Assembly: GCA_903826205.1 (NCBI GenBank)
Contig: CAIKDP010000375.1
Span: forward strand, 1 to 59,195
Direction of reading: 5' to 3'
From: Akkermansiaceae bacterium
GTDB lineage: Bacteria > Verrucomicrobiota > Verrucomicrobiia > Verrucomicrobiales > Akkermansiaceae
Length of the DNA: 59,195 nt
Under the pieces are notes generated by a model that was not told where the DNA came from, did no database searches, and saw nothing but the letters and a program-made list of their open reading frames with translations. Below are positions 19,473-28,572 of this stretch, one piece after another. Positions within the stretch are counted from its first letter, which is position 1; each line of letters opens with the position of its first letter. The translations under genes were made by a program, and so were the position numbers.

Positions 19473-22136
19473 ATGTCCCGATCTAACACCCCACCCGCTT
19501 CCACGGTTGCCATTCCCGAGTCGCTGCGCCGGCAACTCGAGGCGTTCCGCCGTCACCTGTGGCGGGTCAAGATTTTCGAGGCGGGGGCCGCGGGCGTGGT
19601 GGGGCTGCTGCTGTCATTTTTGTTAGTTTACGGTTGCGACCGGATTTGGGTGACGCCGGCGATGGTGCGCTTGGTCATTCTCATGGGTGGCACCTCGTTG
19701 TTTGCCGTGTTTGCGCCCTACTGGCTGCACCGCTGGGTGTGGCGGCACCGGCGCGAGGCGCAACTGGCGCGCCTGATCGCCCGCCGCTTCCCCGGCCTGG
19801 GCGATCGCCTGCTGGGTGTCATCGAACTCCAAGACCAACAGGAGAGTGTCGATTCGCTCTCGCCCCGCCTGCGGGCGGCCGCCATGGAAGTGGTGGCGGC
19901 CGAGGCCGGCCTCCGCAAGCTCGACGGGGCGCTGCCGCCGCCGCGCCACCGGCGCTGGGCGTTGGCGCTGCTGGTGTTGGCCGGCGGCGTTGCGGCGGTG
20001 CTCACGCTCACGCCGCGTGCGGGGATCAATGCGTTCAAGCGCTGGCTCATGCCGCTTTCCAACACCGAACGCTACACCTTCACCCGACTGGACCAAGCGC
20101 CGGCCTATCTGGCAGTGCCGTATGGCGAGGCCTTTGAGGTTGCCTTGCGGCTTTCCAAAGATTCCGAGCAACACCCGGCGAGCGCCACCGGTCGCTATGG
20201 CCTGCAACCGCCGGTGGGGGCCAACCTCGACGGCCACACCTATCAATTTTGTTTTCCCGGTCAGCAGGATCCGGGTGTGGTGGTGTTTCACATCGGTGAT
20301 GCCGTGCACAGCCTGGCCGTGAAGCCGATCCCGCGCCCCTCCGTCAAAGCGGTGGCCGCCATCGTCAGCCCGCCCGCCTATCTGAACATCCCGGAACAAA
20401 CCATCGACCTCAGCAGCGGAGTGCTCAGCGCGGTGGAAGGCAGTCGTGTGCGCATCAGGCTCACCACCGATCGCGCCTTGGCCCGCGCCACTTTTGGTCC
20501 GACGCGGGCGGTGCTGGCCGCGGAGTCCGATGAGACCGCGGCCAATCCGCCGCAGCCACCGGCCGCGGCACCCTACACGCCATTGGAAGGATCGCTCACG
20601 CACCACGACTGCGACTCGCTCACGCCGGACTTTGATGTGGGCAAGGTGGCGTTTGAGATTCCCTTCGCCTGGATCGCCAACGACGGACTGGCGGGTGAGG
20701 CCGGCTTCCGCTTGCGGGTGGATGCGCTGGGTGACGCCGCGCCTAACTGTTACTTGCAGGGGGTTGAGCGGCAAAAGGTGATCCTGCCCGAGGAAACCCT
20801 CGATTTTGAAGTGCTGGCGGAGGATGATTTTGGCATCCAGCGTGCCGGCATCGAGTGGTCCGGCGAATTCACCAAGCCGACCGGGGAGGCACCGGCCAAG
20901 GGGGAAATGCAACTCGTGGAAGGGGCTTCCCAACAACCGCGCATCGCCCGCGCGGCCGCCTTTTCGCCCAAAGCTTTTGGCATCACGCCGCAGAAAATCA
21001 CGCTGCGCGGGTTTGCCGAGGATTATTTTCCCGGGCGTGGCCGGGTTTATTCCGAGCCGGTGACGATCTATGTGCTGACCCGTGACGAACACGCCCAGAT
21101 GTTGAAAAGCCAGTTTGACCGCGTCATCACCGAGTTGGAAGACCTGGCCCGCCGCGAGGGCAACCAGTTGGATGAAACCCAACGCCTCGACGACCTCAAG
21201 GGCGAAGACCTCCAGACCGAGGACAACCGCAAGCGCCTCGCCGCCCAGGAACAGGCGGAGGAGGAAGGCACCCGCCGCATGGAGGAACTCACCCGGCGCA
21301 CCGAGCAACTCATGAAGGATGCCGCCCGCAACGGCGAAATCGATAAGGAAACGCTCAAGAAAATGGCCGAGTCCCTCAAGTCCATGCAGGAACTCTCCGC
21401 CGCGGACATGCCCAAGGTGCAGGAAAAACTCACCGACGCCCAGGAACAATCCAACACCCCGGATAAAGCCGACAAGGATGTGGAACAGGCCAAGGAGGAA
21501 CAAACCAAAGTGGTCGATAAAATGAAGGAAGCCATCGACAAGGCCAATGAGGCCAACCGCCGCATGGAGGCCGGCACCTTCGTCAATCGCTTGAAAAAAG
21601 CCGCCTCCGAGGAGGAGGCGGTCGCGGGATCCTTGATAGAGGGCTTCGCCAGCCTGCTGGGTGCCAAAGCCAGCGATGTCGATCCCAAGGATGCCCGCCG
21701 CCTCAAGGAGGCCAACCGCCAGCAAGGCGACACCGCCTCGGATGTGCGCTGGCTCCAAGAGGATTTGGGCCACTATTTCGCCCGCACGGAGAAGGAGGTG
21801 TTCAAGCAGATTTTTGATGACATGCGCGAGTCCAAGATCGATTTGGGACTTGATGACGTGCGCAACCGCCTGCGTGACAATCATTCCTATCTTGCCACCG
21901 AGGGCGCCAAACAGTGGTCCGCCAAACTCACCGAGTGGGCCAAAAAACTCGAAGGCGAAATGAAAAAAGATCAGGCGGGCGGCGGCGGCGACGGCGGCGC
22001 GTCCAGCCCCGAGGATGAGGATTTCGAGTTCATGTTGCGGGTCATGAAAATGATCCAACACCAACAGGACCTGCGCGCCCGCACCCGCGCCTTGGAACAA
22101 TTCCGCCGCTCATCCCAGCCCGCGCCCAACTCATGA
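19473..22136 (+). CDS. DUF4175-like membrane protein with long coiled coil
   Basis: An 887-residue protein opening a six-gene plus-strand operon. Hydrophobic helices lie at about 35-55 (AGAAGVVGLLLSFLLVYG), 62-82 and 148-170. A beta-rich periplasmic region follows (about 190-540), and then a long charged helical segment (about 545-880, rich in E, K, Q, with KEEQTKVVDKMKEAIDKANEANRR) that should form coiled coils. This layout matches DUF4175-type proteins found in Planctomycetes, Verrucomicrobia and Bacteroidetes near BatA/BatB or MoxR clusters, which are absent here. ATG at 19473 (CAGTTCCC before it) is preferred to the open extension from 19236. Function unknown; an envelope scaffold is inferred. 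Confidence 0.7.
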   Translation: MSRSNTPPASTVAIPESLRRQLEAFRRHLWRVKIFEAGAAGVVGLLLSFLLVYGCDRIWVTPAMVRLVILMGGTSLFAVFAPYWLHRWVWRHRREAQLARLIARRFPGLGDRLLGVIELQDQQESVDSLSPRLRAAAMEVVAAEAGLRKLDGALPPPRHRRWALALLVLAGGVAAVLTLTPRAGINAFKRWLMPLSNTERYTFTRLDQAPAYLAVPYGEAFEVALRLSKDSEQHPASATGRYGLQPPVGANLDGHTYQFCFPGQQDPGVVVFHIGDAVHSLAVKPIPRPSVKAVAAIVSPPAYLNIPEQTIDLSSGVLSAVEGSRVRIRLTTDRALARATFGPTRAVLAAESDETAANPPQPPAAAPYTPLEGSLTHHDCDSLTPDFDVGKVAFEIPFAWIANDGLAGEAGFRLRVDALGDAAPNCYLQGVERQKVILPEETLDFEVLAEDDFGIQRAGIEWSGEFTKPTGEAPAKGEMQLVEGASQQPRIARAAAFSPKAFGITPQKITLRGFAEDYFPGRGRVYSEPVTIYVLTRDEHAQMLKSQFDRVITELEDLARREGNQLDETQRLDDLKGEDLQTEDNRKRLAAQEQAEEEGTRRMEELTRRTEQLMKDAARNGEIDKETLKKMAESLKSMQELSAADMPKVQEKLTDAQEQSNTPDKADKDVEQAKEEQTKVVDKMKEAIDKANEANRRMEAGTFVNRLKKAASEEEAVAGSLIEGFASLLGAKASDVDPKDARRLKEANRQQGDTASDVRWLQEDLGHYFARTEKEVFKQIFDDMRESKIDLGLDDVRNRLRDNHSYLATEGAKQWSAKLTEWAKKLEGEMKKDQAGGGGDGGASSPEDEDFEFMLRVMKMIQHQQDLRARTRALEQFRRSSQPAPNS

Positions 22137-22780
22137 AGAAGTCCTGTCTAACATCGCTTGTCGTTGGCCTGGCTCTGGCTGCCGCCGGCTTCGGTGCGGA
22201 ACCCCCGCCTGCCGCGCCTGCCGCGCCCGAGGATCCGGTCACCAAGCACCATCAGGGATCGGCCAAGGTGGCCAACGAACAGGACGAGCTTTCCGCCGAT
22301 GTGCAACAGCTCGCCATCGAGCAAACCATCCCCATGGTCATCAAGCTGTTCAAGGAAGTGGAAGGCATCATGGACGAGGCCACCGATTGGCTCGCAGAGA
22401 ATGATACCGGCGGCCGCACCCTCGCCGCACAAACCGAGGTGATCGAAAAAATCTTCGAAGCCGCCAAGGAACGCCAAAAACAACAGGGGGGCGGCAAGTC
22501 CGGCGGCGCCATGCTCGACATGACGGAAAAAATGATGCAGGGCGACGAGGCCAAGGAGGGCGAGCAACCGAAAAAAGGCAAGAAACCCGGCGACAAGGGC
22601 GGCGGTGGCGTGACCGGTGGTTCCGATGCCGCCAATGACCCCGCCGAGGGCGCCGGCGATGGCAAAAGCGAGCTGCGCCGCATCCCCAAAGCCGCCGGCA
22701 CCGCCGGCCGCGCCCTGCCCGAGGAGTTCCGTTCTGCCCTGGATGCCTATAACCGCGGCCTGGAGAAAAAAATCAAGTAG
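22133..22780 (+). CDS. Exported small helical protein
   Basis: A 215-residue protein with a signal peptide (MKKSCLTSLVVGLALAAAGFGAE), a helical middle (QQLAIEQTIPMVIKLFKEVEGIMDEATDWLAE) and a glycine/lysine-rich low-complexity linker (QQGGGKSGG, GKKPGDKGGGG) before a short conserved-looking end. It overlaps the DUF4175-like gene by ATGA, so it is likely its partner. A CTAAC pentamer lies within codons 6-7. No family recognised. Confidence 0.65.
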   Translation: MKKSCLTSLVVGLALAAAGFGAEPPPAAPAAPEDPVTKHHQGSAKVANEQDELSADVQQLAIEQTIPMVIKLFKEVEGIMDEATDWLAENDTGGRTLAAQTEVIEKIFEAAKERQKQQGGGKSGGAMLDMTEKMMQGDEAKEGEQPKKGKKPGDKGGGGVTGGSDAANDPAEGAGDGKSELRRIPKAAGTAGRALPEEFRSALDAYNRGLEKKIK

Positions 22781-22822
22781 GGCGGCAGCGCCGGGAGTTA
22801 TCAGTTATACATTGTTAGAAAC

Positions 22823-23806
22823 ATGCGCAGTTATATCACAATTTTGGTTTTGGCCTCGGCAGCGGTGGCATGGGCGCAGGACATCACCCGCCGCCAGGAC
22901 GACACCGTGCCGCCGCAGGCGGAGTCCATCTATGAGAAGGGGCTGCAATACCTGGCCAAGTCCCAAAATGACCAGGGATCATGGAACGACAGCACCGGCG
23001 CGGAACCGGCCGTGGTCGGCCTGTGTGTGGCGGCGTTTCTGGCCCACGGCGAGGACCCTAACAACGGCCCCTATGCCAAGGTCATGCGCCGCGGGATTGA
23101 TTATATCCTGACCCAGCAGGACGCCGCCAACGGCTATATCGGCTCGAGCATGTACAATCACGCCTTTGCCACCAAGGCGCTGGCGGAGTCTTATGGGGTG
23201 ATCGACAATCCAAAGATTGCGCCGGCCTTGAAAAAGGCGGTGGAACTCATCCTCAGCGCGCAGAAGCGCAACCGCCAGAACGGCTGGCGCTACACCCCGC
23301 AGTCCACGGATGCGGACACCACGGTGACCGGATGCAACATGGTCACCTTGTTTGCCGCACGCAATGCCGGCATGGCCGTGCCCGATGAGGCCATCAAGAA
23401 AGGACTCGGCTTTCTGGCGACCTGCCGCAGTATTGACGGTTCCTATGGCTACACCTCCAAGTCCGGTGGCAAGCCGACGTTGACGGCAATTGGTTTGCTG
23501 TGTTATTCGCTGGCCAAGGAGAAGGACGCCAAGGGTTACAAGGCGAGCTTGGAGTATCTCAAGAAAAACCTCGATTATCGCGAGAAATATTATCCCTACT
23601 ACTACGAATACTACATGGCCCAGGCGTTGTTCCATGCGGATGAGGAAACCTGGCGCGAGTGGAACGCGCGCAACATCCGCTACCTCGGCACCATCCAGAA
23701 TCGCGAGGGGGCGTTTCCGGGTAATCAAGGCGCCTCCTTCAATACCGCCGGCGCCTTGCTCTCGCTGGCCCTCAATTACCGCTATCTGCCCATTTACGAA
23801 AAATGA
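22823..23806 (+). CDS. Exported prenyltransferase/squalene-cyclase-fold repeat protein
   Basis: A 327-residue protein with a signal peptide (MRSYITILVLASAAVAWAQD) and QW-type alpha-alpha repeats: GLQYLAKSQNDQGSWND, GIDYILTQQDAANGYIG, AVELILSAQKRNRQNGWRY, GLGFLATCRSIDGSYGY and IRYLGTIQNREGAFPGNQG. The fold is that of terpene cyclases and prenyltransferase beta subunits, but the DXDD cyclase motif is not seen, and export to the periplasm argues against terpene chemistry. Such proteins accompany DUF4175-like operons in Verrucomicrobia and Planctomycetes. A GTTAG pentamer lies six bases before the start; there is no Shine-Dalgarno site. Confidence 0.75.
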   Translation: MRSYITILVLASAAVAWAQDITRRQDDTVPPQAESIYEKGLQYLAKSQNDQGSWNDSTGAEPAVVGLCVAAFLAHGEDPNNGPYAKVMRRGIDYILTQQDAANGYIGSSMYNHAFATKALAESYGVIDNPKIAPALKKAVELILSAQKRNRQNGWRYTPQSTDADTTVTGCNMVTLFAARNAGMAVPDEAIKKGLGFLATCRSIDGSYGYTSKSGGKPTLTAIGLLCYSLAKEKDAKGYKASLEYLKKNLDYREKYYPYYYEYYMAQALFHADEETWREWNARNIRYLGTIQNREGAFPGNQGASFNTAGALLSLALNYRYLPIYEK

Positions 23807-25434
23807 CGCGACGTCTTGCCATCTTGTTGTTAGCCTGCCTCCCGTCAGGGTTGGTGGCCGCGCCCGCCGCGCCACGGCAGGATTTGCTGCGCTTTGTCAA
23901 TGGTGACCAACTGCATGGCACGTTCCAAGGCATCAAGGAGGGGATGGTGGCGGTTTGGCAACGCCCGGATCTAACGGCATCCGGCGAGTTCAAGCCCGCC
24001 CAGATCCAGAAAATCATTCTGCATGCCGGACGGCCGGAAAATTCCAGCGGCACCCTGGCGCACGTGGCGTTGATCGATGGGGACCGCATTCCGGGAACCC
24101 TCGCCGCCTTGGATGACGAAACCGTCACCGTCGATACCCCCATGGCAGGCATGGTGCACATCGCCCGCAAACGGGTGGGCATGGTGGCTCCCATGCCGCT
24201 GGGCGGACGGGTGCTCTATCACGGGCCGTATTCCGAGGATGGCTGGCTCATGACCCACCCTAACTTTCCCGACGGCATCCCGGAGGCGCCCCAGGCGGCG
24301 GTCGCTGACCCGGCCGAGGTGCCCAAGCCGGCAGCCGATGAGGCCAAGGCCGCGCCGGAGGAAGCGGCGGAGGGTGAGGATGAGGCCAAGCCCAAGGAGG
24401 CTCAGCAGGCCGCCTTGCCGCGCTGGGATTTTGCGGGTGCGGCATGGTATTGGAATCACAAGCAGCCATCCACGGCACTCGTCCGCAAGTCTGGCATGAC
24501 CGACCGTTCGATCCTGCGTTTCAAGTTGGCTTGGCGCAACCGCCTCATGCTCGCGCTGGCCTTTCACGCGGATTTCGCCCGTCCGGCCAAACCCGCCGCC
24601 CAAGCCGCCGAGGAAAAGCCGGCCAAGGACGGTTTGCCCAAGCGCCAGCTGATCAACCGTTTTGGCCCCGGTGACGCCTCGGCCTTTCCGCAGTTGTTCG
24701 GTCACAGCTATGTCCTTCAAGTCAATTCCGGCTACGTGGTCATGCTCCGCTGCGGCTTCGATGACAAGGGCAACCCCACCGTGGACCGGCTCCAAGTCAA
24801 CAACCCCAGCATCCGCCTGACCGAATCTGGTGCCGCCAGTTTTGAACTCCGCTGCGACCGACTCAAGGGCATGATCCTGCTCTACGTCGATGGCGAATTC
24901 GCCATGCAGTGGTCGGAGCCGGGGCTGGCCGATCCTGCCGGCTATGCGGGCAAGGGCGGCGGCATCGGCTTCCTCTCGCAGATGGACAATGCCCAACTGC
25001 GCCTGTCCGATGTGGTCATCGCCGAGTGGAACGGCATGACCGATTCCGCCCGCAGCATGCAGGTGGACGATCAGGATATCGTCCTGCTGACCAATGGCAC
25101 CGACCGCTTCTCCGGCAAGGTCACCGGCTTCCAAGACGGCAAAGTCCGCTTGCACGGGAAATTCGGCGACTTCAGCTTCCCGCTCGAGGATGTCGCCGAA
25201 CTGCGCTTCGCCAGCAACAGTCTAACCAAAGTCGAGGACGCCGCCACCGAGCGCATCATCGTCCGCTTCGATCCCATCGGCAACATCACCGGCAAACCCC
25301 TCGCCGGCGATGCCCACTCGCTCAAACTCCTCACCCCATATGCCGGTGAAATCAACCTCAAGCTGGACTCCGCCATCATCCTCGATTTCCAACAAACCAA
25401 CAACTTCCTCGATGACTGGGATCCGCAGTTCTAA
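23803..25434 (+). CDS. Exported protein, paralogue 1 of 3 (NGD-repeat and lectin-like)
   Basis: A 543-residue protein with a signal peptide (LAILLLACLPSGLVAAPA). It has short beta modules of the form NGD-x4-G-x-L/V (VNGDQLHGTFQGI, IDGDRIPGTLAAL, TNGTDRFSGKVTGF) at both ends and, in the middle, a beta-sandwich-like region (about 200-415) with RLKGMILLYVDGEFAMQWSEPG that recalls LamG/DUF1080-type folds. An insert of A/E/K-rich low complexity sits at about 165-205. It overlaps the preceding gene by ATGA and the next by 23 bases. The two downstream genes have the same architecture. Function unknown. Confidence 0.65.
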   Translation: MTRRLAILLLACLPSGLVAAPAAPRQDLLRFVNGDQLHGTFQGIKEGMVAVWQRPDLTASGEFKPAQIQKIILHAGRPENSSGTLAHVALIDGDRIPGTLAALDDETVTVDTPMAGMVHIARKRVGMVAPMPLGGRVLYHGPYSEDGWLMTHPNFPDGIPEAPQAAVADPAEVPKPAADEAKAAPEEAAEGEDEAKPKEAQQAALPRWDFAGAAWYWNHKQPSTALVRKSGMTDRSILRFKLAWRNRLMLALAFHADFARPAKPAAQAAEEKPAKDGLPKRQLINRFGPGDASAFPQLFGHSYVLQVNSGYVVMLRCGFDDKGNPTVDRLQVNNPSIRLTESGAASFELRCDRLKGMILLYVDGEFAMQWSEPGLADPAGYAGKGGGIGFLSQMDNAQLRLSDVVIAEWNGMTDSARSMQVDDQDIVLLTNGTDRFSGKVTGFQDGKVRLHGKFGDFSFPLEDVAELRFASNSLTKVEDAATERIIVRFDPIGNITGKPLAGDAHSLKLLTPYAGEINLKLDSAIILDFQQTNNFLDDWDPQF

Positions 25435-26776
25435 CAATATCAAGGCGGCCCTGTGCGCGGTGGCGCTGGCGGCCGCCGGCATGCCGCCGGCCCTGCTGGC
25501 CGATGACATCCTCCTGGAGGGCGCCGAACGCTTGTCCGGCAGTGTCCGCGCCATCAGCGACAACGGCTCGGTGCTGCTGGAGACACCGCTCTCACCGGAT
25601 GTCATCTCGGTGAGGGGCGATGGTGTTAGAAAAGCGGTTTTCAGCGAGTCCATAGGTAAATCCGCCCCCGCCGCCTGCTGTGTCACGCTGGTCAATGAGG
25701 ATGTGCTGCCGGGGGACATCGAGGCGATCGATGACAAAAACCTGACGCTGGTATCGGGCTGCGCCGGGCGCGTCGTCATTCCCCGCAACCTGGTCTATTC
25801 ACTGCAACTGGGCGTGCACCGGCCCAACATCATTTTCGCCGGACCTGACGGGCTCAACGGCTGGACCCGCGAGCCCGCCACGGCTGAGCACTGGACCTTC
25901 GAAAATGAGGCGTTGCAGGTGCGGGGCAGTGGCAAGCTCAGCCGCGATTTCGAGGTGCCGCCACAGTTCATCGTGCGTTTCAACCTGAGCTGGGACGGCA
26001 ATCCGAACGTGCGCGTCTACTTTGCGGCGGCCCCCGGCACCGGGGAGCTTCCGCCGGATCGTTATTACCTCCAGTTCAACACCGCCGGCATCGAGCTCAA
26101 GCGCGAGTCGCCCAGCGGCCGCCGCTACACCACCATCACCACCCTCAACCGCTTGCCCCAACAATATCCCGGCAGGCACCTGTCCGTTGAAATCCGCGTG
26201 GATCGCCTGGGCCACACGCTGCAACTTTTTCTCAACGACGAACCGGAAGGCCAGTTCAAAGATCCCGTGGCCAAGGCCCCTGCGGGCGGCGGCATCGGTT
26301 TTGAAAGCATGGTCGGCGATGCGTCGAAAGTCCTGATCAGCAAGATCGAGTTGCTGGACTGGAACCTCAAGGGCGAGCGCCGCCGCACCGAGGACCGTGG
26401 CGATGTGACCAAGGATGTTTTGATCGGGATCAAGTCGGAGCGCTTCAGCGGCCGTTTCCTGCAGGCGAAAAAAGGGCCGGAGGGCATGCTCTATGGATTC
26501 AAGAGCGCCTTTCAGGATGAGGCGCTCGAGGTGCCTGAAAGCGAGATCGCCACCCTCTTTTTTGCCGCTAACAAGGACGCCGGCGCAAACCCCGATAAAA
26601 ACCCCTTCATCCTCCAACTGCGTGGTGGTGGCTCGTTGCACGTCGCGTCCTGCGCGTTCTCGGCCGCTCAGGTCGAGGCCACGCATCCGTTGTTAGGCCG
26701 CATGACGCTCCAGCGTGATGGCGTGGCGGCCTTCGAGCGTGTGAGTCCCAAATCCAAGGCAGCCAAAGAACCATGA
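25412..26776 (+). CDS. Exported protein, paralogue 2 of 3
   Basis: A 454-residue protein starting at ATG 25412 inside the end of paralogue 1. It has a signal peptide (IKAALCAVALAAAGMPPALLAD) and paired short beta modules (EGAERLSGSVRAI; VNEDVLPGDIEAIDD). The linker IIFAGPDGLNGWTREP aligns with IVFSGPTGLDGW-like sequence in paralogue 3, and a lectin-like sandwich follows with LQLFLNDEPEGQFKDP. No catalytic motif was recognised. It is translationally coupled on both sides by overlap (ATGA with the next gene). Confidence 0.65.
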   Translation: MTGIRSSNNIKAALCAVALAAAGMPPALLADDILLEGAERLSGSVRAISDNGSVLLETPLSPDVISVRGDGVRKAVFSESIGKSAPAACCVTLVNEDVLPGDIEAIDDKNLTLVSGCAGRVVIPRNLVYSLQLGVHRPNIIFAGPDGLNGWTREPATAEHWTFENEALQVRGSGKLSRDFEVPPQFIVRFNLSWDGNPNVRVYFAAAPGTGELPPDRYYLQFNTAGIELKRESPSGRRYTTITTLNRLPQQYPGRHLSVEIRVDRLGHTLQLFLNDEPEGQFKDPVAKAPAGGGIGFESMVGDASKVLISKIELLDWNLKGERRRTEDRGDVTKDVLIGIKSERFSGRFLQAKKGPEGMLYGFKSAFQDEALEVPESEIATLFFAANKDAGANPDKNPFILQLRGGGSLHVASCAFSAAQVEATHPLLGRMTLQRDGVAAFERVSPKSKAAKEP

Positions 26777-28224
26777 ACTTCCGCGTTTCACTCATTGGGA
26801 TCGCCGCGGCCCTGGCCGGCGTGGCCGCCGCTCAGCCCGCCGCTCAGCCCGCCGCTCAGCCCGCCGCTCAGCCCGCCGCCGTCATCCGCTTTGCCAACAA
26901 GTCGCTGGACCAGCTCTCAGGGACCCTTGAAGGCCTCTCTGCCGACCGGATCGTGTGGAATTCCCCCATCCTTGAAAAGCCGGCGCCGTTTTGGCTGAAA
27001 AACATTCTGGAGGTGTCGCTGCCGGCGACGCCGCCGGAGTTCAATGCAACGCATGAGGCCACCCTCACGCTGATGAACGGCGATTGCGTGCGCGGGCAGG
27101 TCGCGGCCGTCACGGATGACACCATCACCTTGGATACTTGGTATGCCGGACGCCTGGGTTTCCGCCGCGTGATGGTCAAGGAGGTGGCCATTGACGCGCG
27201 GCCGTCACTGGTGTTCAGCGGTCCCACCGGGCTCGACGGCTGGAGCCAATCCGCCAAGACCGCCCCGTGGACCTATGAATACGGCGTGTTGCGCACCAGT
27301 GCCAACCAAGGGGTGGGCATTGGCCGGGAGGTGGGCCTGCCCGATGAATGCAGCATCGGCTTTGATGTCGCATGGCGTGGCCCGCTCATGTTCAATTTCA
27401 ATTTCTTCACCGATGATCCCGCCGCGGAAAGCCCGACCAGTGGCTATCAGATCAGTTGTCAGGGGTCTTATGCCAGCATTCGCAGGCAGAACGCCGGCAT
27501 GCAAGGCAGTGACGTGAGCAACATTCCGGAATTCAAGGAAAATGAAAAGGTCCGGCTGGAAGTGCGGGCGAGTCGTCTAACCGGCAATGTGTGTTTGTAT
27601 GTCAACGGCCGCTTTGCCGCACTGTGGAAGGACCCGGGCGTGGCCAAGGCCAAACTCGGCAAATGCATCCAGTTTGTCCCGCAAGGCAACGAGACTCTGC
27701 GCGTTTCCGCCATCAAGGTCGCCTCATGGGATGGCATCCTCGAGGAATTTTCCGATGAAAACGCGGCCATGCTCGGCATGGGCATGGGTTTCCGCCGCTT
27801 CCAGATGGGCAACGGCAAGCAGCAACCCACCCTCCCCGAGCCCAAACCCAAACCCGCCGCGGATGGCCGCATGAAATTGCGCAACGGCGATTCCATCGGT
27901 GGCGAGGTCACCTCGATCGTGGACGGTGTCATCTCTATCAAAACCCCGTTCGCCGAGGTCAAGCTGCCGGTGGCCCGCGTCCGCAACATCATCCTCAAAC
28001 CCGCCCCGCTCGAAGAACCCATCCGCCGCAATGGCGATGTGCGCGCCTGGTTTGGTGACGGTTCGTCGATTGTGTTTTGTTTCGATGCAATGTCCCGGGA
28101 TGTCATCACCGGCCACAGCCAGACCTTCGGCTCCGCCTCCTTCAAACTCGCCGCCTTCAACCGCATCGAGTTCAATATCTACGACCCCCAAATCGCCGAC
28201 TTGCGCGCCAAACAAGGCCTCTAG
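26773..28224 (+). CDS. Exported protein, paralogue 3 of 3, with AAQP repeat
   Basis: A 483-residue protein with a signal peptide followed directly by AAQP repeated four times, encoded by a 12-base tandem repeat. The rest follows the paralogue plan: MNGDCVRGQVAAVTDD, LVFSGPTGLDGWS, a lectin-like core with NVCLYVNGRFAALWKDPG, then RNGDSIGGEVTSIVDG and a C-terminal strand-rich end. It is the last gene of the operon that begins at 19473; the intergenic dyad 28374-28405 follows. Function unknown. Confidence 0.65.
   Translation: MNFRVSLIGIAAALAGVAAAQPAAQPAAQPAAQPAAVIRFANKSLDQLSGTLEGLSADRIVWNSPILEKPAPFWLKNILEVSLPATPPEFNATHEATLTLMNGDCVRGQVAAVTDDTITLDTWYAGRLGFRRVMVKEVAIDARPSLVFSGPTGLDGWSQSAKTAPWTYEYGVLRTSANQGVGIGREVGLPDECSIGFDVAWRGPLMFNFNFFTDDPAAESPTSGYQISCQGSYASIRRQNAGMQGSDVSNIPEFKENEKVRLEVRASRLTGNVCLYVNGRFAALWKDPGVAKAKLGKCIQFVPQGNETLRVSAIKVASWDGILEEFSDENAAMLGMGMGFRRFQMGNGKQQPTLPEPKPKPAADGRMKLRNGDSIGGEVTSIVDGVISIKTPFAEVKLPVARVRNIILKPAPLEEPIRRNGDVRAWFGDGSSIVFCFDAMSRDVITGHSQTFGSASFKLAAFNRIEFNIYDPQIADLRAKQGL
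26827..26874 (+). repeat. 12-bp tandem repeat, four copies, in coding frame
   Basis: The unit GCCGCTCAGCCC occurs four times without change and encodes AAQP just after the signal peptide. Being a multiple of three, copy-number change would lengthen or shorten the linker without a frameshift. Confidence 0.9.
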
Positions 28225-28572
28225 CCGCGGCCACCACCCGCAGCCGAAAAAGCCGGCCAAACTCCTGTCCGCACCTCCCAGCCGCACCTCCCAGCCGCAC
28301 CTCCCAGCCGCGGCGCCAACCACCGCACCCACGGCCAACCGCGCCACCATGAACCACCCGGTCAATTTGTTAGCAATAATTTGGGACGACCGTCCAAAAT
28401 TATTGTCATTGATTCGGGTGTTCTCAAGCGCTCTGTCATCTGCGGGCAAGTAGTGCCGGCTGAGAGGGGCAAGGGGTACGAGGTGCGGCCTCTGGAAAAT
28501 GAAGTGCAAGCAAGGGAAAATCGCTGATCCTGGGCTTGCACCCGGGGCGGAACCGGCACAGCATCGGCGGCC
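28225..28572. other. Intergenic region with 13-bp repeats and dyad
   Basis: This 348-base gap lies between paralogue 3 and parC. It holds three exact copies of the 13-base unit GCACCTCCCAGCC (28271-28309) and the dyad at 28374-28405. I saw no gene or convincing promoter in the rest. Confidence 0.7.
28374..28405. repeat. Dyad with core GACGACCGTC, second copy
   Basis: Arms of 15 bases (28374-28388, 28391-28405) are inverted repeats with one mismatch around a 2-base centre. Core and AT-rich outer arms (CAATA...TATTG type) match the dyad at 8107-8138, and a GTTAG pentamer abuts the left arm. It sits downstream of the long operon, so a terminator role is possible, but no T-run follows. Confidence 0.7.

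Noticed and set aside
19623-22100. 825-codon open frame opposite the DUF4175-like gene
   Set aside because: Same antisense effect; no start context or recognisable domain, while the plus-strand frame has helices, overlaps and an operon.
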